From contig NZ_SLZL01000014.1 in NCBI RefSeq assembly GCF_004342605.1, positions 1 to 64,000 of the forward strand: DNA of 64,000 nt, given 5' to 3'. The first letter of the stretch is position 1. Every line of letters starts with the position of its first letter. Positions 47,731 to 55,567 of the stretch are shown here, piece after piece. Under the pieces are notes generated by a model. That model was not told where the DNA came from. It worked only from the letters and a program-made list of their open reading frames with translations, and made no database searches. The stretch comes from Caulobacter sp. BK020 (GTDB lineage: Bacteria > Pseudomonadota > Alphaproteobacteria > Caulobacterales > Caulobacteraceae). A program made the position numbers and the translations under genes.

Positions 47731-49371
47731 ATGCCGCAAGACACGATCCCGAACCCGATCCTGCGGGGCTTCAATCCCGATCCGTCGATCGTCCGCGTCG
47801 GCGACGACTACTACATCGCCACCTCGACCTTCGAGTGGTTCCCCGGCGTGCAGATCCACCAGTCGCGCGACCTGGTGAACTGGCGGCTGCTGACCCGGCC
47901 CCTGACCCGGCCCAGCCAGCTGAACATGCTGGGCGCGCCGGACGGCTGCGGGGTCTGGGCCCCGTGCCTGACCCATGCCAACGACCGGTTCTGGCTGATC
48001 TATACCGACGTCAAGCGCTATGGCCGCACCACGGTGGGCGGAGCGTCCGGGGCGTCCCTGCGCGACTTCCACAACTACCTGGTCACCGCCGACGCCATCG
48101 AGGGACCGTGGTCGGACCCGGTGCATCTCAATAGCAGCGGCTTCGACCCCTCGCTGTTCCATGACGACGACGGCCGCAAGTGGCTGCTGAACCAGCTGTG
48201 GGACCATCGGCCGGGCCGCAACCGCTTCGCCGGCATCGTGGCCCAGCAGTACGACCCCGCCGCCCAGGCGCTGGTCGGCGAGCGCCGGAACATCTTCCCC
48301 GGCACGGCCCTGGGCCTGACCGAGGCGCCGCACCTCTACAAGCGGGACGGCTGGTACCATCTGATCACCGCCGAGGGCGGTACGGGGTTCGGTCACGCGG
48401 TGACCATGGCCCGCTCGCGGACGCTGGAAGGCCCCTACGAACCGCACCCCGACGGTCCGGTGCTGACCGCCCGCGACCGGCCCCACGCGGCGCTGCAACG
48501 GGCCGGCCACGCCGACCTGGTCGAGACGCCCGACGGCCGGACCTGGATGGCCTATCTGTGCGGTCGGCCCTTGCCCAACCGCGGGCGTTGCGTGCTGGGC
48601 CGCGAGACCGCGATCCAGCCGATGGCGTGGGGCGAGGACGGCTGGCTGCGCACCCGCGACGGCTCCGGGGATCCGGAGCTGGCCCCGCCTTCGCCGGGCC
48701 TGCAGCCCGCGCCCTGGCCCGCCGGGCTCGAATGGGAGGACTTCGACGGCCTCGACCTGCCGATCGACTTCCAATGGCTGCGTTCGCCGTTCCCCGACGA
48801 GCTGTTCAGCCTGGTGGCCCGCCCTGGCTGGCTGCGCCTGTTCGGCCGCGAGAGCATCGGCAGCACGTTCCGCCAGGCCCTGGTGGCACGCCGCCAGCAG
48901 GCGTTCTGCTACAGCGCCCGCACCGTGATGGACTTCGCGCCGGCGCACTTCCAGCAGGCGGCGGGGCTGGTCTGCTACTACGGGGCCAGCAAGTTCCACT
49001 ACCTGTTCGTCTCGCGCGACGACGAGCATGGACGGCATCTGCGGGTGATGTCGGCCTTGCCCGACAGCCCCCAGGCCGACGCCTTCACCGCCCCGATCCC
49101 GCTGCCCGACGACGGCCTGGTCCACCTGCGGGTCGAGGTCGATTACGAGCGCCTGCGCTTCGCCTTCAGCCTGGACGGCGAGGCCTGGACCTGGCTGCCC
49201 GAGATGTTCGACGCCTCGATCTTGTCGGACGAGGCCACCGCCCCCGGCGCGCCGGCCTTCACCGGCGCCTTCGTCGGCATGGCCTGCCAGGACACCTCAG
49301 GGACGGGGTTGCCGGCGGACTTCGACGGGTTCGGCTATGTCGAGCGGGCGTACGCGGCGAAGGTGGGGTGA
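47731..49371 (+). CDS. glycoside hydrolase family 43 (beta-xylosidase/arabinofuranosidase type)
   Basis: A 546-residue enzyme. The N-terminal five-bladed propeller starts NPILRGFNPDPSIVRVGDDYYIATSTFEWFPGVQ, which contains the general base Asp typical of GH43 xylosidases. Glu for acid catalysis is in LGLTEAPHLYKRDGWY. The C-terminal beta-sandwich (about 340-546) includes DFQWLRSPF and the X19-type shape. No signal peptide, so cytoplasmic, acting on imported xylo-oligosaccharides. It is the second gene of the MFS-GH43 unit. The family resembles XynB, but arabinose specificity is possible. Confidence 0.9.
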   Translation: MPQDTIPNPILRGFNPDPSIVRVGDDYYIATSTFEWFPGVQIHQSRDLVNWRLLTRPLTRPSQLNMLGAPDGCGVWAPCLTHANDRFWLIYTDVKRYGRTTVGGASGASLRDFHNYLVTADAIEGPWSDPVHLNSSGFDPSLFHDDDGRKWLLNQLWDHRPGRNRFAGIVAQQYDPAAQALVGERRNIFPGTALGLTEAPHLYKRDGWYHLITAEGGTGFGHAVTMARSRTLEGPYEPHPDGPVLTARDRPHAALQRAGHADLVETPDGRTWMAYLCGRPLPNRGRCVLGRETAIQPMAWGEDGWLRTRDGSGDPELAPPSPGLQPAPWPAGLEWEDFDGLDLPIDFQWLRSPFPDELFSLVARPGWLRLFGRESIGSTFRQALVARRQQAFCYSARTVMDFAPAHFQQAAGLVCYYGASKFHYLFVSRDDEHGRHLRVMSALPDSPQADAFTAPIPLPDDGLVHLRVEVDYERLRFAFSLDGEAWTWLPEMFDASILSDEATAPGAPAFTGAFVGMACQDTSGTGLPADFDGFGYVERAYAAKVG

Positions 49372-49379
49372 CCACGATT

Positions 49380-49405
49380 GGGGACAGGCACATGTGCCTG
49401 TCCCC
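49380..49405. repeat. 26-base hairpin palindrome, family G copy 3
   Basis: Arms GGGGACAGGCA and TGCCTGTCCCC around CATG, eight bases after the GH43 stop. The 11th pair is A-T, completing the covarying set with 28280 and 33426. Likely a 3'-end hairpin. Confidence 0.85.
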
Positions 49406-49464
49406 AGCCGATGCAGCGGCTTTAAAGATTGCCAATCGGCGCTGCGCGTCCGACTAACCTCAGC

Positions 49465-49884
49465 ATGACCGAAGCCTCCGCCCCCAAGCCCACCGTCCTC
49501 GTCGCCGCCGCCGCCCTGATCGATGTGGATGGCCGGATGCTGATCTGCCAGCGGCCGAAGGGCAAGCAGTTGGCCGGGCTGTGGGAGTTTCCCGGCGGCA
49601 AGGTCGAGCCCGGCGAGACGCCCGAGCAGTGCCTGATCCGCGAGCTGCACGAGGAACTGGACATCAAGGTCGCCCAGGCCTGCCTGGCGCCGTTCGTCTT
49701 CGCCTCGCACACCTACGAGACCTTTCACCTGCTGATGCCGCTCTACCTGCTGCGCCGCTGGGAAGGCCAGGTGACCGCCAAGGAGCACGAGGCGCTGAAA
49801 TGGGTGAAGCCCGACCAGCTGGCCGACTATCCGATGCCGCCGGCCGACCTGCCGCTGATCGCCTGGCTGCGCGATCTGCTGTGA
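49465..49884 (+). CDS. mutT: Nudix hydrolase MutT (8-oxo-dGTP diphosphatase)
   Basis: A 139-residue Nudix protein. The Nudix box reads GGKVEPGETPEQCLIRELHEEL with catalytic Glu residues, and the N-terminus VLVAAAALIDVDGRMLICQRPKGKQLAGLWEFPG is typical of MutT. Removes 8-oxo-dGTP from the nucleotide pool to prevent A:T to C:G changes. The MutT assignment is by overall pattern; other nucleoside-diphosphate substrates are possible. Confidence 0.88.
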   Translation: MTEASAPKPTVLVAAAALIDVDGRMLICQRPKGKQLAGLWEFPGGKVEPGETPEQCLIRELHEELDIKVAQACLAPFVFASHTYETFHLLMPLYLLRRWEGQVTAKEHEALKWVKPDQLADYPMPPADLPLIAWLRDLL

Positions 49885-49891
49885 ACCGACC

Positions 49892-50806
49892 CTAACCGCC
49901 GGCCTTGTCGCCCGCCGACTGCTCCACCGATCCTAGCGCGTCGGCCAGGCGCATCTTGGCCGAGCCGGGGCGCAGGGGCTTCTGCTGGCGCTCGTGCGGC
50001 GCCCAGCCGGTGACGGTGATGATCTCGAACGTGGCGGGCACGCGGCCGTCGGGCTCGGCGAAGCGCTGTTGGTAGATCTCCATCGCCCGCAGCAGCACCG
50101 CCCGGCCCAGCGGCTTGCGTGAGCGGTCCAGCAGCACGCTGGTCTCGCCCATGGCCCGCAGGTCCCTGAGCAGGGCGATCGGGTGGGGGTAGCGCACCTT
50201 GACCCGGTCCTTGTCGGCGACGGGCAGGGCGAAGCCGGCGCGCTGCAGCAGGCCCGCGGCGTCGACCGTGTCGGCGAACGGCGAGACGCGCGGGAAGGCG
50301 CCGCCGGTGATCTCGTCCTCGGCGGCCAGCAGGGCCTGGCGCAGCTCGGTCAGGGTGGCCCCGCCGAACAGGGCGCCGACGAACAGGCCGTCGGGCTTCA
50401 GGGCGCGGCGGATCTGGATCAGGGCCCCGACCAGGTCGTTGGTCCAGTGCAGGGCCAGGGTCGAGACCAGCAGGTCGATCGTCGCGTCGCCGAACGGCAG
50501 GCGCTCCTCGTCGGCGACGAGCCGCGTCCCTTCCCGGCCCGCCAGCATCCGCGCCGACAGGTCGGTCTCGATCAGCAGGCCGATCTTGGCGCGGGCGTCG
50601 CTGTCCCTCAGGGCCTGTGAGAAAGCGCCGTTTCGGCTTCCGAGATCGACGGCCACCGGAAACTCCCGCAGGATCGCTTCCAGGCGCAGCACGGCGTCCT
50701 CGGCGGCGCGGGCCTTCAGGAAGCCGGCGGCGTCGAAGCCGGGGGCGGCGCGGTCGAGGCGGACGCGCAGCAGGGCGCGGTCGAAGAGCAGGGGGGCGTC
50801 GGTCAT
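49892..50806 (-). CDS. SAM-dependent methyltransferase (NDUFAF5/BioC-like)
   Basis: A 304-residue class I methyltransferase. The SAM-binding strand is AVDLGSRNGAFSQALRDSD. Motif II/III is LPFGDATIDLLVSTLALHWTNDLVGALIQIRRALKPDG, close to BioC and to mitochondrial NDUFAF5. The C-terminus APHERQQKPLRPGSAKMRLADAL is characteristic of the alphaproteobacterial NDUFAF5-like group. Its start codon (50804-50806) overlaps head-to-head with the likely comF start (50805-50807). No complex I genes are in the window. Confidence 0.85.
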   Translation of the reverse strand: MTDAPLLFDRALLRVRLDRAAPGFDAAGFLKARAAEDAVLRLEAILREFPVAVDLGSRNGAFSQALRDSDARAKIGLLIETDLSARMLAGREGTRLVADEERLPFGDATIDLLVSTLALHWTNDLVGALIQIRRALKPDGLFVGALFGGATLTELRQALLAAEDEITGGAFPRVSPFADTVDAAGLLQRAGFALPVADKDRVKVRYPHPIALLRDLRAMGETSVLLDRSRKPLGRAVLLRAMEIYQQRFAEPDGRVPATFEIITVTGWAPHERQQKPLRPGSAKMRLADALGSVEQSAGDKAGG

Positions 50807-51596
50807 GTCCGTACAAGATGGGCCTTCCGGCGCGCCATGGAAACCTTTTGCGAAGCCGCCGGCCCGCGTCACGATCTTCGCCCATGGGCTGCTGGACCTG
50901 ATCCTGCCGCCGCGCGCCTTCGACGGCGGCGCGGCCCTGACTTCGGGCCTGTCGGCCGCGGCCTGGAGCCGGATCACCTTCCTGGACGGGCCGGTCTGCG
51001 ACGGCTGCGGCGCGCCGTTCGCCTATGACGCCGGCGAGATCCGCTGCGCCCTGTGTCAGGCCAAGCCCCGCGCCTTCGCCCGGGCGCGGGCCGCCTGTCT
51101 CTATGACGAATACTCGCGGGACCTGATCCTCAAGCTCAAGCACGCCGATCGCACCGACCTGTCGGGCCTGTTCGCCCGCTGGCTGTCGCGCTGCGCCGCC
51201 GATCTGCTGGAGGAGGCCGACGCGGTGGTCCCCGTGCCGATGCACCGCTCGCGCCTGCTGAGACGCCGCTACAACCAGGCCGCCGAGATCGCCCGGCCGC
51301 TGTGCGCCACGGCCGCGCGGCCCTACCTGCCCGACACCCTGGTCCGCAAGCGCGACACCGACAGCCAGGGCGGCAAGTCGGCCGACGGCCGGCGCCGCAA
51401 CGTCGCCGCCGCCTTCGCCGTGCCCGAACCGCGCCGCCATCGGGTGATCGGCCGCAAGGTGCTGCTGATCGACGACGTCCTGACCACCGGAGCCACCGCC
51501 GAGGGCTGCGCCCGGGCCCTGCTGGCGGCCGGCGCAACCGAGGTGATGCTCGCCGTCGTCGCACGCGTTACAGAAATGCAAGCGCGTCCTATATGA
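50805..51596 (+). CDS. ComF family phosphoribosyltransferase-like protein
   Basis: About 263 residues. N-terminal CxxC pairs (VCDGCGAPF and RCALCQAKP) likely bind zinc. The phosphoribosyltransferase fold has the PRPP loop VLLIDDVLTTGATAEGCARALLAAGA. VVPVPMHRSRLLRRRYNQAAEIARPL is typical of ComF. The family helps DNA uptake in some bacteria, but homologues also occur in species not known to be naturally competent. ATG at 50805 is the only in-frame early ATG and overlaps the methyltransferase start on the other strand. A later non-ATG start is possible. Confidence 0.85.
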   Translation: MSVQDGPSGAPWKPFAKPPARVTIFAHGLLDLILPPRAFDGGAALTSGLSAAAWSRITFLDGPVCDGCGAPFAYDAGEIRCALCQAKPRAFARARAACLYDEYSRDLILKLKHADRTDLSGLFARWLSRCAADLLEEADAVVPVPMHRSRLLRRRYNQAAEIARPLCATAARPYLPDTLVRKRDTDSQGGKSADGRRRNVAAAFAVPEPRRHRVIGRKVLLIDDVLTTGATAEGCARALLAAGATEVMLAVVARVTEMQARPI

Positions 51597-51627
51597 GGAC
51601 GAGCACGATCTCTGTTACGGATTCCCC

Positions 51628-51882
51628 ATGGCCAAGGTCACCATCTACACCCGCCCGTTCTGCGGCTACTGCGCCCGGGCCTTGAAGCTGCTCAACGACA
51701 AGGGCGCCGACTTCACCGAGATCGAGGCGGGCATGGACCCTGCGCTGCGCAAGGAGATGATGGACCGCTCGGGCCGCGCCACCTTCCCGCAGATCTTCGT
51801 CGGCGACCAGCATATCGGCGGCTGCGACGACATGATGGCGCTGGAGCGCGAGGGCAAGCTGGACCCGCTGCTGGCCGCATGA
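51628..51882 (+). CDS. grxC: glutaredoxin 3
   Basis: An 84-residue dithiol glutaredoxin with CGYC in YTRPFCGYCARALKLL and the cis-Pro loop TFPQIFVGDQHIGGCDDM. Reduces disulfides with glutathione. Starts MAKVTIYTRPFC at 51628. Its stop overlaps the start of the next gene by four bases (ATGA, 51879-51882). Order comF-grxC-nitrilase-DUF1178 is a recurring alphaproteobacterial cluster. Confidence 0.95.
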   Translation: MAKVTIYTRPFCGYCARALKLLNDKGADFTEIEAGMDPALRKEMMDRSGRATFPQIFVGDQHIGGCDDMMALEREGKLDPLLAA

Positions 51883-52727
51883 GCTCGTCCGCGCCTCTCC
51901 GGGTCGGCCTGGTCCAGACCCGCACGCCCGCCACCCACGCGGCGGCGCTGGCGCATGTCGCGCCGCTGGTGCGCCAGGCGGCGGCGCAGGGCGCCCGGTT
52001 CGTCCTGACGCCCGAGGGCGTCAACGTGCTGCAGAAAGACCGCGCCAAGCTTCTGCCGACCCTGGTCTCGCTGGACGACGATCCGGTGGTGCAGGGCCTG
52101 CGCGACCTGGCGCGCGAGCTGGACGTCTGGATCGACGTCGGCTCGGCCCTGGTGAAGCGTGAGGACGGAAAAGCCGCCAATCGCCAGGCGGTGATCGACC
52201 CGACGGGCGCGATCGTGGCCACCTACGACAAGCTGCACATGTTCGACGTCGACCTGCCGCCAAGAGACGGCAAGAAGGGCGAGACAGCGCGGGAATCGGC
52301 AACCTACGAGCCTGGCGACCGCGCAGCCGTGGTCGAGACCCCGCTGGCGACCTTCGGCCTGACCATCTGCTACGACATGCGCTTCCCGGCCCTGCATCGG
52401 GCCCTGGCGCTGGGCGGGGCCCAGGTCCTGACCGTCCCCGCCGCCTTCACCCGGCCCACGGGCGAGGCGCACTGGGACATCCTGCTGCGGGCCCGGGCCA
52501 TCGAGACCGGCTCGTTCGTGATCGCCGCGGCCCAGGGCGGCTTCCACGAGGACGGCCGCGGCACGTGGGGCCGCTCGATCGCCATCGGCCCGTGGGGCGA
52601 GGTGATCGGAAAACTTGACCACGACGAGCCGGGGGTGTTGATCGCCGATCTCGACCTCGCGGCCGTCGACAAGGTCCGCGCGGCGATCCCGGCCCTCAAG
52701 AACGCCCGTGAATTCACGGGTCCCTGA
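51879..52727 (+). CDS. carbon-nitrogen hydrolase (Nit1-like amidase)
   Basis: A 282-residue nitrilase-superfamily enzyme. The Glu-Lys-Cys triad: Glu in VLTPEGVNVL, Lys in YDKLHMFDVDL and Cys in TICYDMRFP. The DKLHMFDVD signature fits the Nit1/NitFhit branch, known to hydrolyse deaminated glutathione. Coupled to grxC by a four-base overlap, in keeping with thiol metabolism. Substrate inferred. Confidence 0.92.
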   Translation: MSSSAPLRVGLVQTRTPATHAAALAHVAPLVRQAAAQGARFVLTPEGVNVLQKDRAKLLPTLVSLDDDPVVQGLRDLARELDVWIDVGSALVKREDGKAANRQAVIDPTGAIVATYDKLHMFDVDLPPRDGKKGETARESATYEPGDRAAVVETPLATFGLTICYDMRFPALHRALALGGAQVLTVPAAFTRPTGEAHWDILLRARAIETGSFVIAAAQGGFHEDGRGTWGRSIAIGPWGEVIGKLDHDEPGVLIADLDLAAVDKVRAAIPALKNAREFTGP

Positions 52728-52742
52728 CCCCATATACTGAAG

Positions 52743-53177
52743 ATGATCAAGTACGCGCTCAGCTGCGATCACGACCATGCCTTCGAGGGCTGGTTCGGCT
52801 CGTCGTCCGACTATGACGACCAGGCCGCGCGCGGGCTGCTGGAATGCCCGCTGTGCGGCTCCAAGGCGGTTCGCAAGCAGATCATGGCCCCCGCCGTGGC
52901 CGGCACCAAGGCCCAGAAGGCCGCGCCCGAGCCCACCGCCGCCATGCGCGAGATGATGATGACCGCCATGGGCGAGGTCCGCCGCAAGGTCGAGGAGAAC
53001 TTCGACTATGTCGGCGACCGCTTCGCCAAGGAGGCCCGCGACATCCACGAGGGCAAGTCCGAGGAACGCGGCATCTACGGCGAGGCCTCGCCCAAGGAGG
53101 TCAAGGCGCTGATCGAGGATGGCGTCAAGGTCGCGCCGCTGCCGCCGGCCGCGCCGAAGAAGACCGAGGTGAACTAG
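52743..53177 (+). CDS. DUF1178-family protein
   Basis: A 144-residue protein. N-terminus MIKYALSCDHDHAFEGWFGSSSDYDDQAARGLLECPLCGSKAVRKQIMAP is the DUF1178 hallmark, with Cys residues that may form a zinc ribbon (SCDHDH and CPLCGS). The helical C-terminal half (REMMMTAMGEVRRKVEENFDYVGDRFAKEARDIHEG) is conserved too. Function unknown. Follows the nitrilase by 15 bases. Confidence 0.9.
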   Translation: MIKYALSCDHDHAFEGWFGSSSDYDDQAARGLLECPLCGSKAVRKQIMAPAVAGTKAQKAAPEPTAAMREMMMTAMGEVRRKVEENFDYVGDRFAKEARDIHEGKSEERGIYGEASPKEVKALIEDGVKVAPLPPAAPKKTEVN

Positions 53178-53207
53178 CCTCTCCTCCGGGATAGGGTGCG
53201 CGAAAAA

Positions 53208-53227
53208 GGGGACGGTTTCCCGTCCCC
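53208..53227. terminator. hairpin terminator between convergent genes
   Basis: Stem GGGGACGG (53208-53215), loop TTTC, CCGTCCCC (53220-53227). A-run 53203-53207 just before it gives a TTTTT tail on the minus strand, serving the glycine-zipper gene. A short TT after it serves DUF1178 less clearly. Confidence 0.75.
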
Positions 53228-53254
53228 TTCATCCGACCTGCCTGGAGCGGCCGC

Positions 53255-53569
53255 TTAGTAGCGGCGGTACTCGTAGTGGCAGTTCTTCTTCTTGGAGTTC
53301 TTCTTGGCGATCTGGTTGCCGGCGACCGCGCCCAGCGCGCCGCCGAGCAGGGCGCCTTCGGTCTTGTTGCCATGGCCGGCGACGACGGCGCCCAGCGTGC
53401 CGCCGCCGAGGGCGCCGACCACGGTGCCCTTGTTGCGAGCGCTCTTGGTGCTCTTGCACACCCAGACCTTGTGCGTGCGGGTCTGAGCGTCGGCCGCGGT
53501 GACCGCGACGGTGGAGGCCGTGAAGCCGAGAGCGACGACGACGGCGAGAGTCTTGATCTGAGCGCGCAT
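53255..53569 (-). CDS. secreted glycine-zipper protein
   Basis: A 104-residue envelope protein. Signal peptide: MRAQIKTLAVVVALGFTASTVAVTAADAQ. The glycine zipper GTVVGALGGGTLGAVVAGHGNKTEGALLGGALGAVAGNQIAKK spans about 47-90, a helix-packing motif seen in Rick_17kDa_Anti/YMGG proteins. A short Lys-rich tail ends CHYEYRRY. Similar zippers occur in the next gene and in 61866-62309. It may be an outer-membrane or stress-related component; no enzyme motif. Confidence 0.85.
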   Translation of the reverse strand: MRAQIKTLAVVVALGFTASTVAVTAADAQTRTHKVWVCKSTKSARNKGTVVGALGGGTLGAVVAGHGNKTEGALLGGALGAVAGNQIAKKNSKKKNCHYEYRRY

Positions 53570-53707
53570 GGCGGGCTCCCTTTTTCTGTTTCAGTCCCTT
53601 GAGCGCATTCAACGCCCAAGCTTCAATTGAGTTCGATCATTGTCGGAAATACGACCTGAACGGGGGATGAAGCGGCGCCGACCACGCCGTTCATCCTCGT
53701 CCAGACG

Positions 53708-54745
53708 CTAGCCCTGGATGCGATAGCGCCCTTCGCTGTCGGGACAGACGCGGACGTAGCGAGTCTCGACACGGCCGTTGTAGTCGGTGTCGGCCGGGGC
53801 CAGGCGGCATCGGCGGCTGTAGTTGCTGTAGGCCGTGCTGGAGCTGGCGCGATAGCGGCTGCTTTCGCGATAGGGGACCGTCTCGTCATAGGTCCAGTAC
53901 TGGCCGTCGGCGTCGCAGCGGTTCTTGGTTGAGGCGTTGCCGATGCTGGCCCCGACGCCGGCACCGACCAGGGCCCCCAGCACAGTGCCTTCCGGCTTGG
54001 CGTTGCGGGCCGCCAGGTTGGAGCCGGCCACCGCGCCGACCAGGGCCCCGATCACCCCGCCGGCCGTGGCGTTCTTCTTGGCGTCGATCCGGCACGGCGC
54101 GTTGTACGAGACGTCGTCGCCGTAGCGGCCGGCATAGGGCGCGCCATAGCGGTTGGCGTAGTCGGGATAGCGGCGGTCATAGGCGCCCGAGCCGTAGCGG
54201 CGGTCGTAGTCGGCGCGGGCCCGCTCATAGTCGGCCCGGTCGCGGTCGTACTGGGCGCGCTGGCTCAGATAGTCGCTGCTGTCGGCGCCATAGACCTGGC
54301 CGCTCGTGCCGAAGCGACGGGCCTGGTCGGGATAGCGGCGGTCGTAGGCGCCATAGCCGTAGCGGCGGTCGTAGTCGCGCCGGGTGTCCTCATAGATCTG
54401 GCGATCGTGGTCGAAGGCCGTCTGCTCGGCGTAATAGTCCGAGCTGTCGGAATAGCGGGCGTCGTCGAAGCGCGTGGCGTACTGCGGATAGCGCCGGTCG
54501 TAGGCGCCCGCGCCGTAGCGGCGGTCATAGTCGGCCTTGTCCCTCAGGTACTTGGCCCGGTCGCGGTCGTAGTCGCGCTGCTGCTGCTGGTAGTCGGCGC
54601 TCTGGGCGTCATAGACGGCGCGCTGGTCGCCGTAGCTTTCGAGGCGCTGTTGGTAGGCCGCGTCGGCCGACTGGGCGAGCGCCGGCGCGGCCGTGCTCAG
54701 GGCGAGGGCCGAGGCCATCAGCCACACGGTGGTTCTCGAGGTCAT
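53708..54745 (-). CDS. secreted Tyr/Arg/Asp repeat protein with glycine zipper
   Basis: A 345-residue exported protein. Signal peptide: MTSRTTVWLMASALALSTAAPALAQ. Residues 26-210 are extraordinarily rich in Tyr, Arg and Asp and carry three near-identical units: DYDRRYGAGAYDRRYP (72-87), DYDRRYGYGAYDRRYP (124-139) and DYDRRYGSGAYDRRYP (179-194), spaced 52 and 55 residues. A glycine zipper follows (about 228-271: AGGVIGALVGAVAGSNLAARNAKPEGTVLGALVGAGVGASIG split in two). The Cys-containing C-terminus (RCDADGQY, RRCRLAP, VRVCPDSEGRYRIQG) may be disulfide bonded. Function unknown; possibly envelope-associated. Confidence 0.85.
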   Translation of the reverse strand: MTSRTTVWLMASALALSTAAPALAQSADAAYQQRLESYGDQRAVYDAQSADYQQQQRDYDRDRAKYLRDKADYDRRYGAGAYDRRYPQYATRFDDARYSDSSDYYAEQTAFDHDRQIYEDTRRDYDRRYGYGAYDRRYPDQARRFGTSGQVYGADSSDYLSQRAQYDRDRADYERARADYDRRYGSGAYDRRYPDYANRYGAPYAGRYGDDVSYNAPCRIDAKKNATAGGVIGALVGAVAGSNLAARNAKPEGTVLGALVGAGVGASIGNASTKNRCDADGQYWTYDETVPYRESSRYRASSSTAYSNYSRRCRLAPADTDYNGRVETRYVRVCPDSEGRYRIQG

Positions 54746-54854
54746 GATAGCTCTCCGTTCCGACGAACGGATCAACGTCCGGCCCCCAGACGGGCCGTCA
54801 ATCCGGGTAGGCGTCCCTTGCCGAATAGAAGGCGTGGCGGCGGTGCAGGTTCCG

Positions 54855-55250
54855 TCAGGCGGCGGAGGCGGCGACGGCGCTTCTGATGTCGGTGCGCGTA
54901 AAGTCGTCGCCCTTGTAGAGCAGGACGCCGCCGCCGTGGGTCTTGGCCAGGGCGTAGGCGAAGCAGTCGCCCAGGTTCAGGATTCCTCGTCCGAACCGAA
55001 GTCGGGCCTCGATGGCGATCTGGGTTTGCTCGGCGTCGATGGGGGCGATCTCGACGCCCAGTTCGGTCATCAGGCGTTCAGCGTCGGAACGCCCCGCGTC
55101 GTCGCGAAGATGGGCGGTCCGGACACAGGTCTCCCAAGCGTTAACCGGAGAGATGACGCCGCCGCCCGCCGTGAGAAGGGCGTCCAGGAAGCGGTCCCAT
55201 TCGGGCTCGCGCAGCAGGATGGTCACGAGCGCCGACGCGTCGACCACCAT
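54855..55250 (-). CDS. vapC: PIN-domain toxin VapC
   Basis: A 131-residue PIN ribonuclease. Acidic residues of the active site: Asp in MVVDASAL, Glu in NAWETCVRT, Asp in NLGDCFAYALAKT, and Asp in LYKGDDFTRTD. It begins at ATG 55250 (an in-frame GTG at 55253 is alternative) and overlaps the VapB stop by one base (TGATG), typical of toxin-antitoxin pairs. VapC toxins cut tRNA or rRNA; the target here is unknown. Confidence 0.92.
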   Translation of the reverse strand: MVVDASALVTILLREPEWDRFLDALLTAGGGVISPVNAWETCVRTAHLRDDAGRSDAERLMTELGVEIAPIDAEQTQIAIEARLRFGRGILNLGDCFAYALAKTHGGGVLLYKGDDFTRTDIRSAVAASAA

Positions 55251-55519
55251 CACTTCGGGAAGCCCTCTTCGTCATAGAGGTCGGCGTCGGTGAGCAGCTC
55301 GCCCGCATGGGGACGAGCCCAGATCTCTTTCAGGAGGTTCATGACCTTTGTCTGGCGTGCTCCAAGCGCGCCAGCCTTCAGCGCCCGTTCCCGCTCCAGC
55401 GTTTCCCGCACCGCCGCCTCGACCGTCTCGGTCAGGCCCGCGCCGCGCAGCCGCGCCAGTTCGCGGATGTTCTCCACGACCTCGGCGTTGCGGATCTGGA
55501 TGGGGCCGGGCTTCGTCAT
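55250..55519 (-). CDS. vapB: VapB-family antitoxin
   Basis: An 89-residue protein matching the PSK-type VapB/RHH antitoxin group: QIRNAEVVENIRELARLRGAGLTETVEAAVRETLERE, then a C-terminal tail ending LYDEEGFPK which would wrap the toxin. Its stop overlaps the vapC start. Usually represses its own operon as a ribbon-helix-helix dimer with the toxin. ATG at 55519. Confidence 0.9.
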   Translation of the reverse strand: MTKPGPIQIRNAEVVENIRELARLRGAGLTETVEAAVRETLERERALKAGALGARQTKVMNLLKEIWARPHAGELLTDADLYDEEGFPK

Positions 55520-55567
55520 GATGGTTCGGAGACTATCATGATGGGCGGCCGCGGTCACCGCTGGACG

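Noticed and set aside
54265-54528. CRISPR-like array in the repeated region of the Tyr-rich protein
   Set aside because: The repeats encode in-frame protein units at 52-55 residues spacing and are few; no CRISPR repeat-spacer structure.
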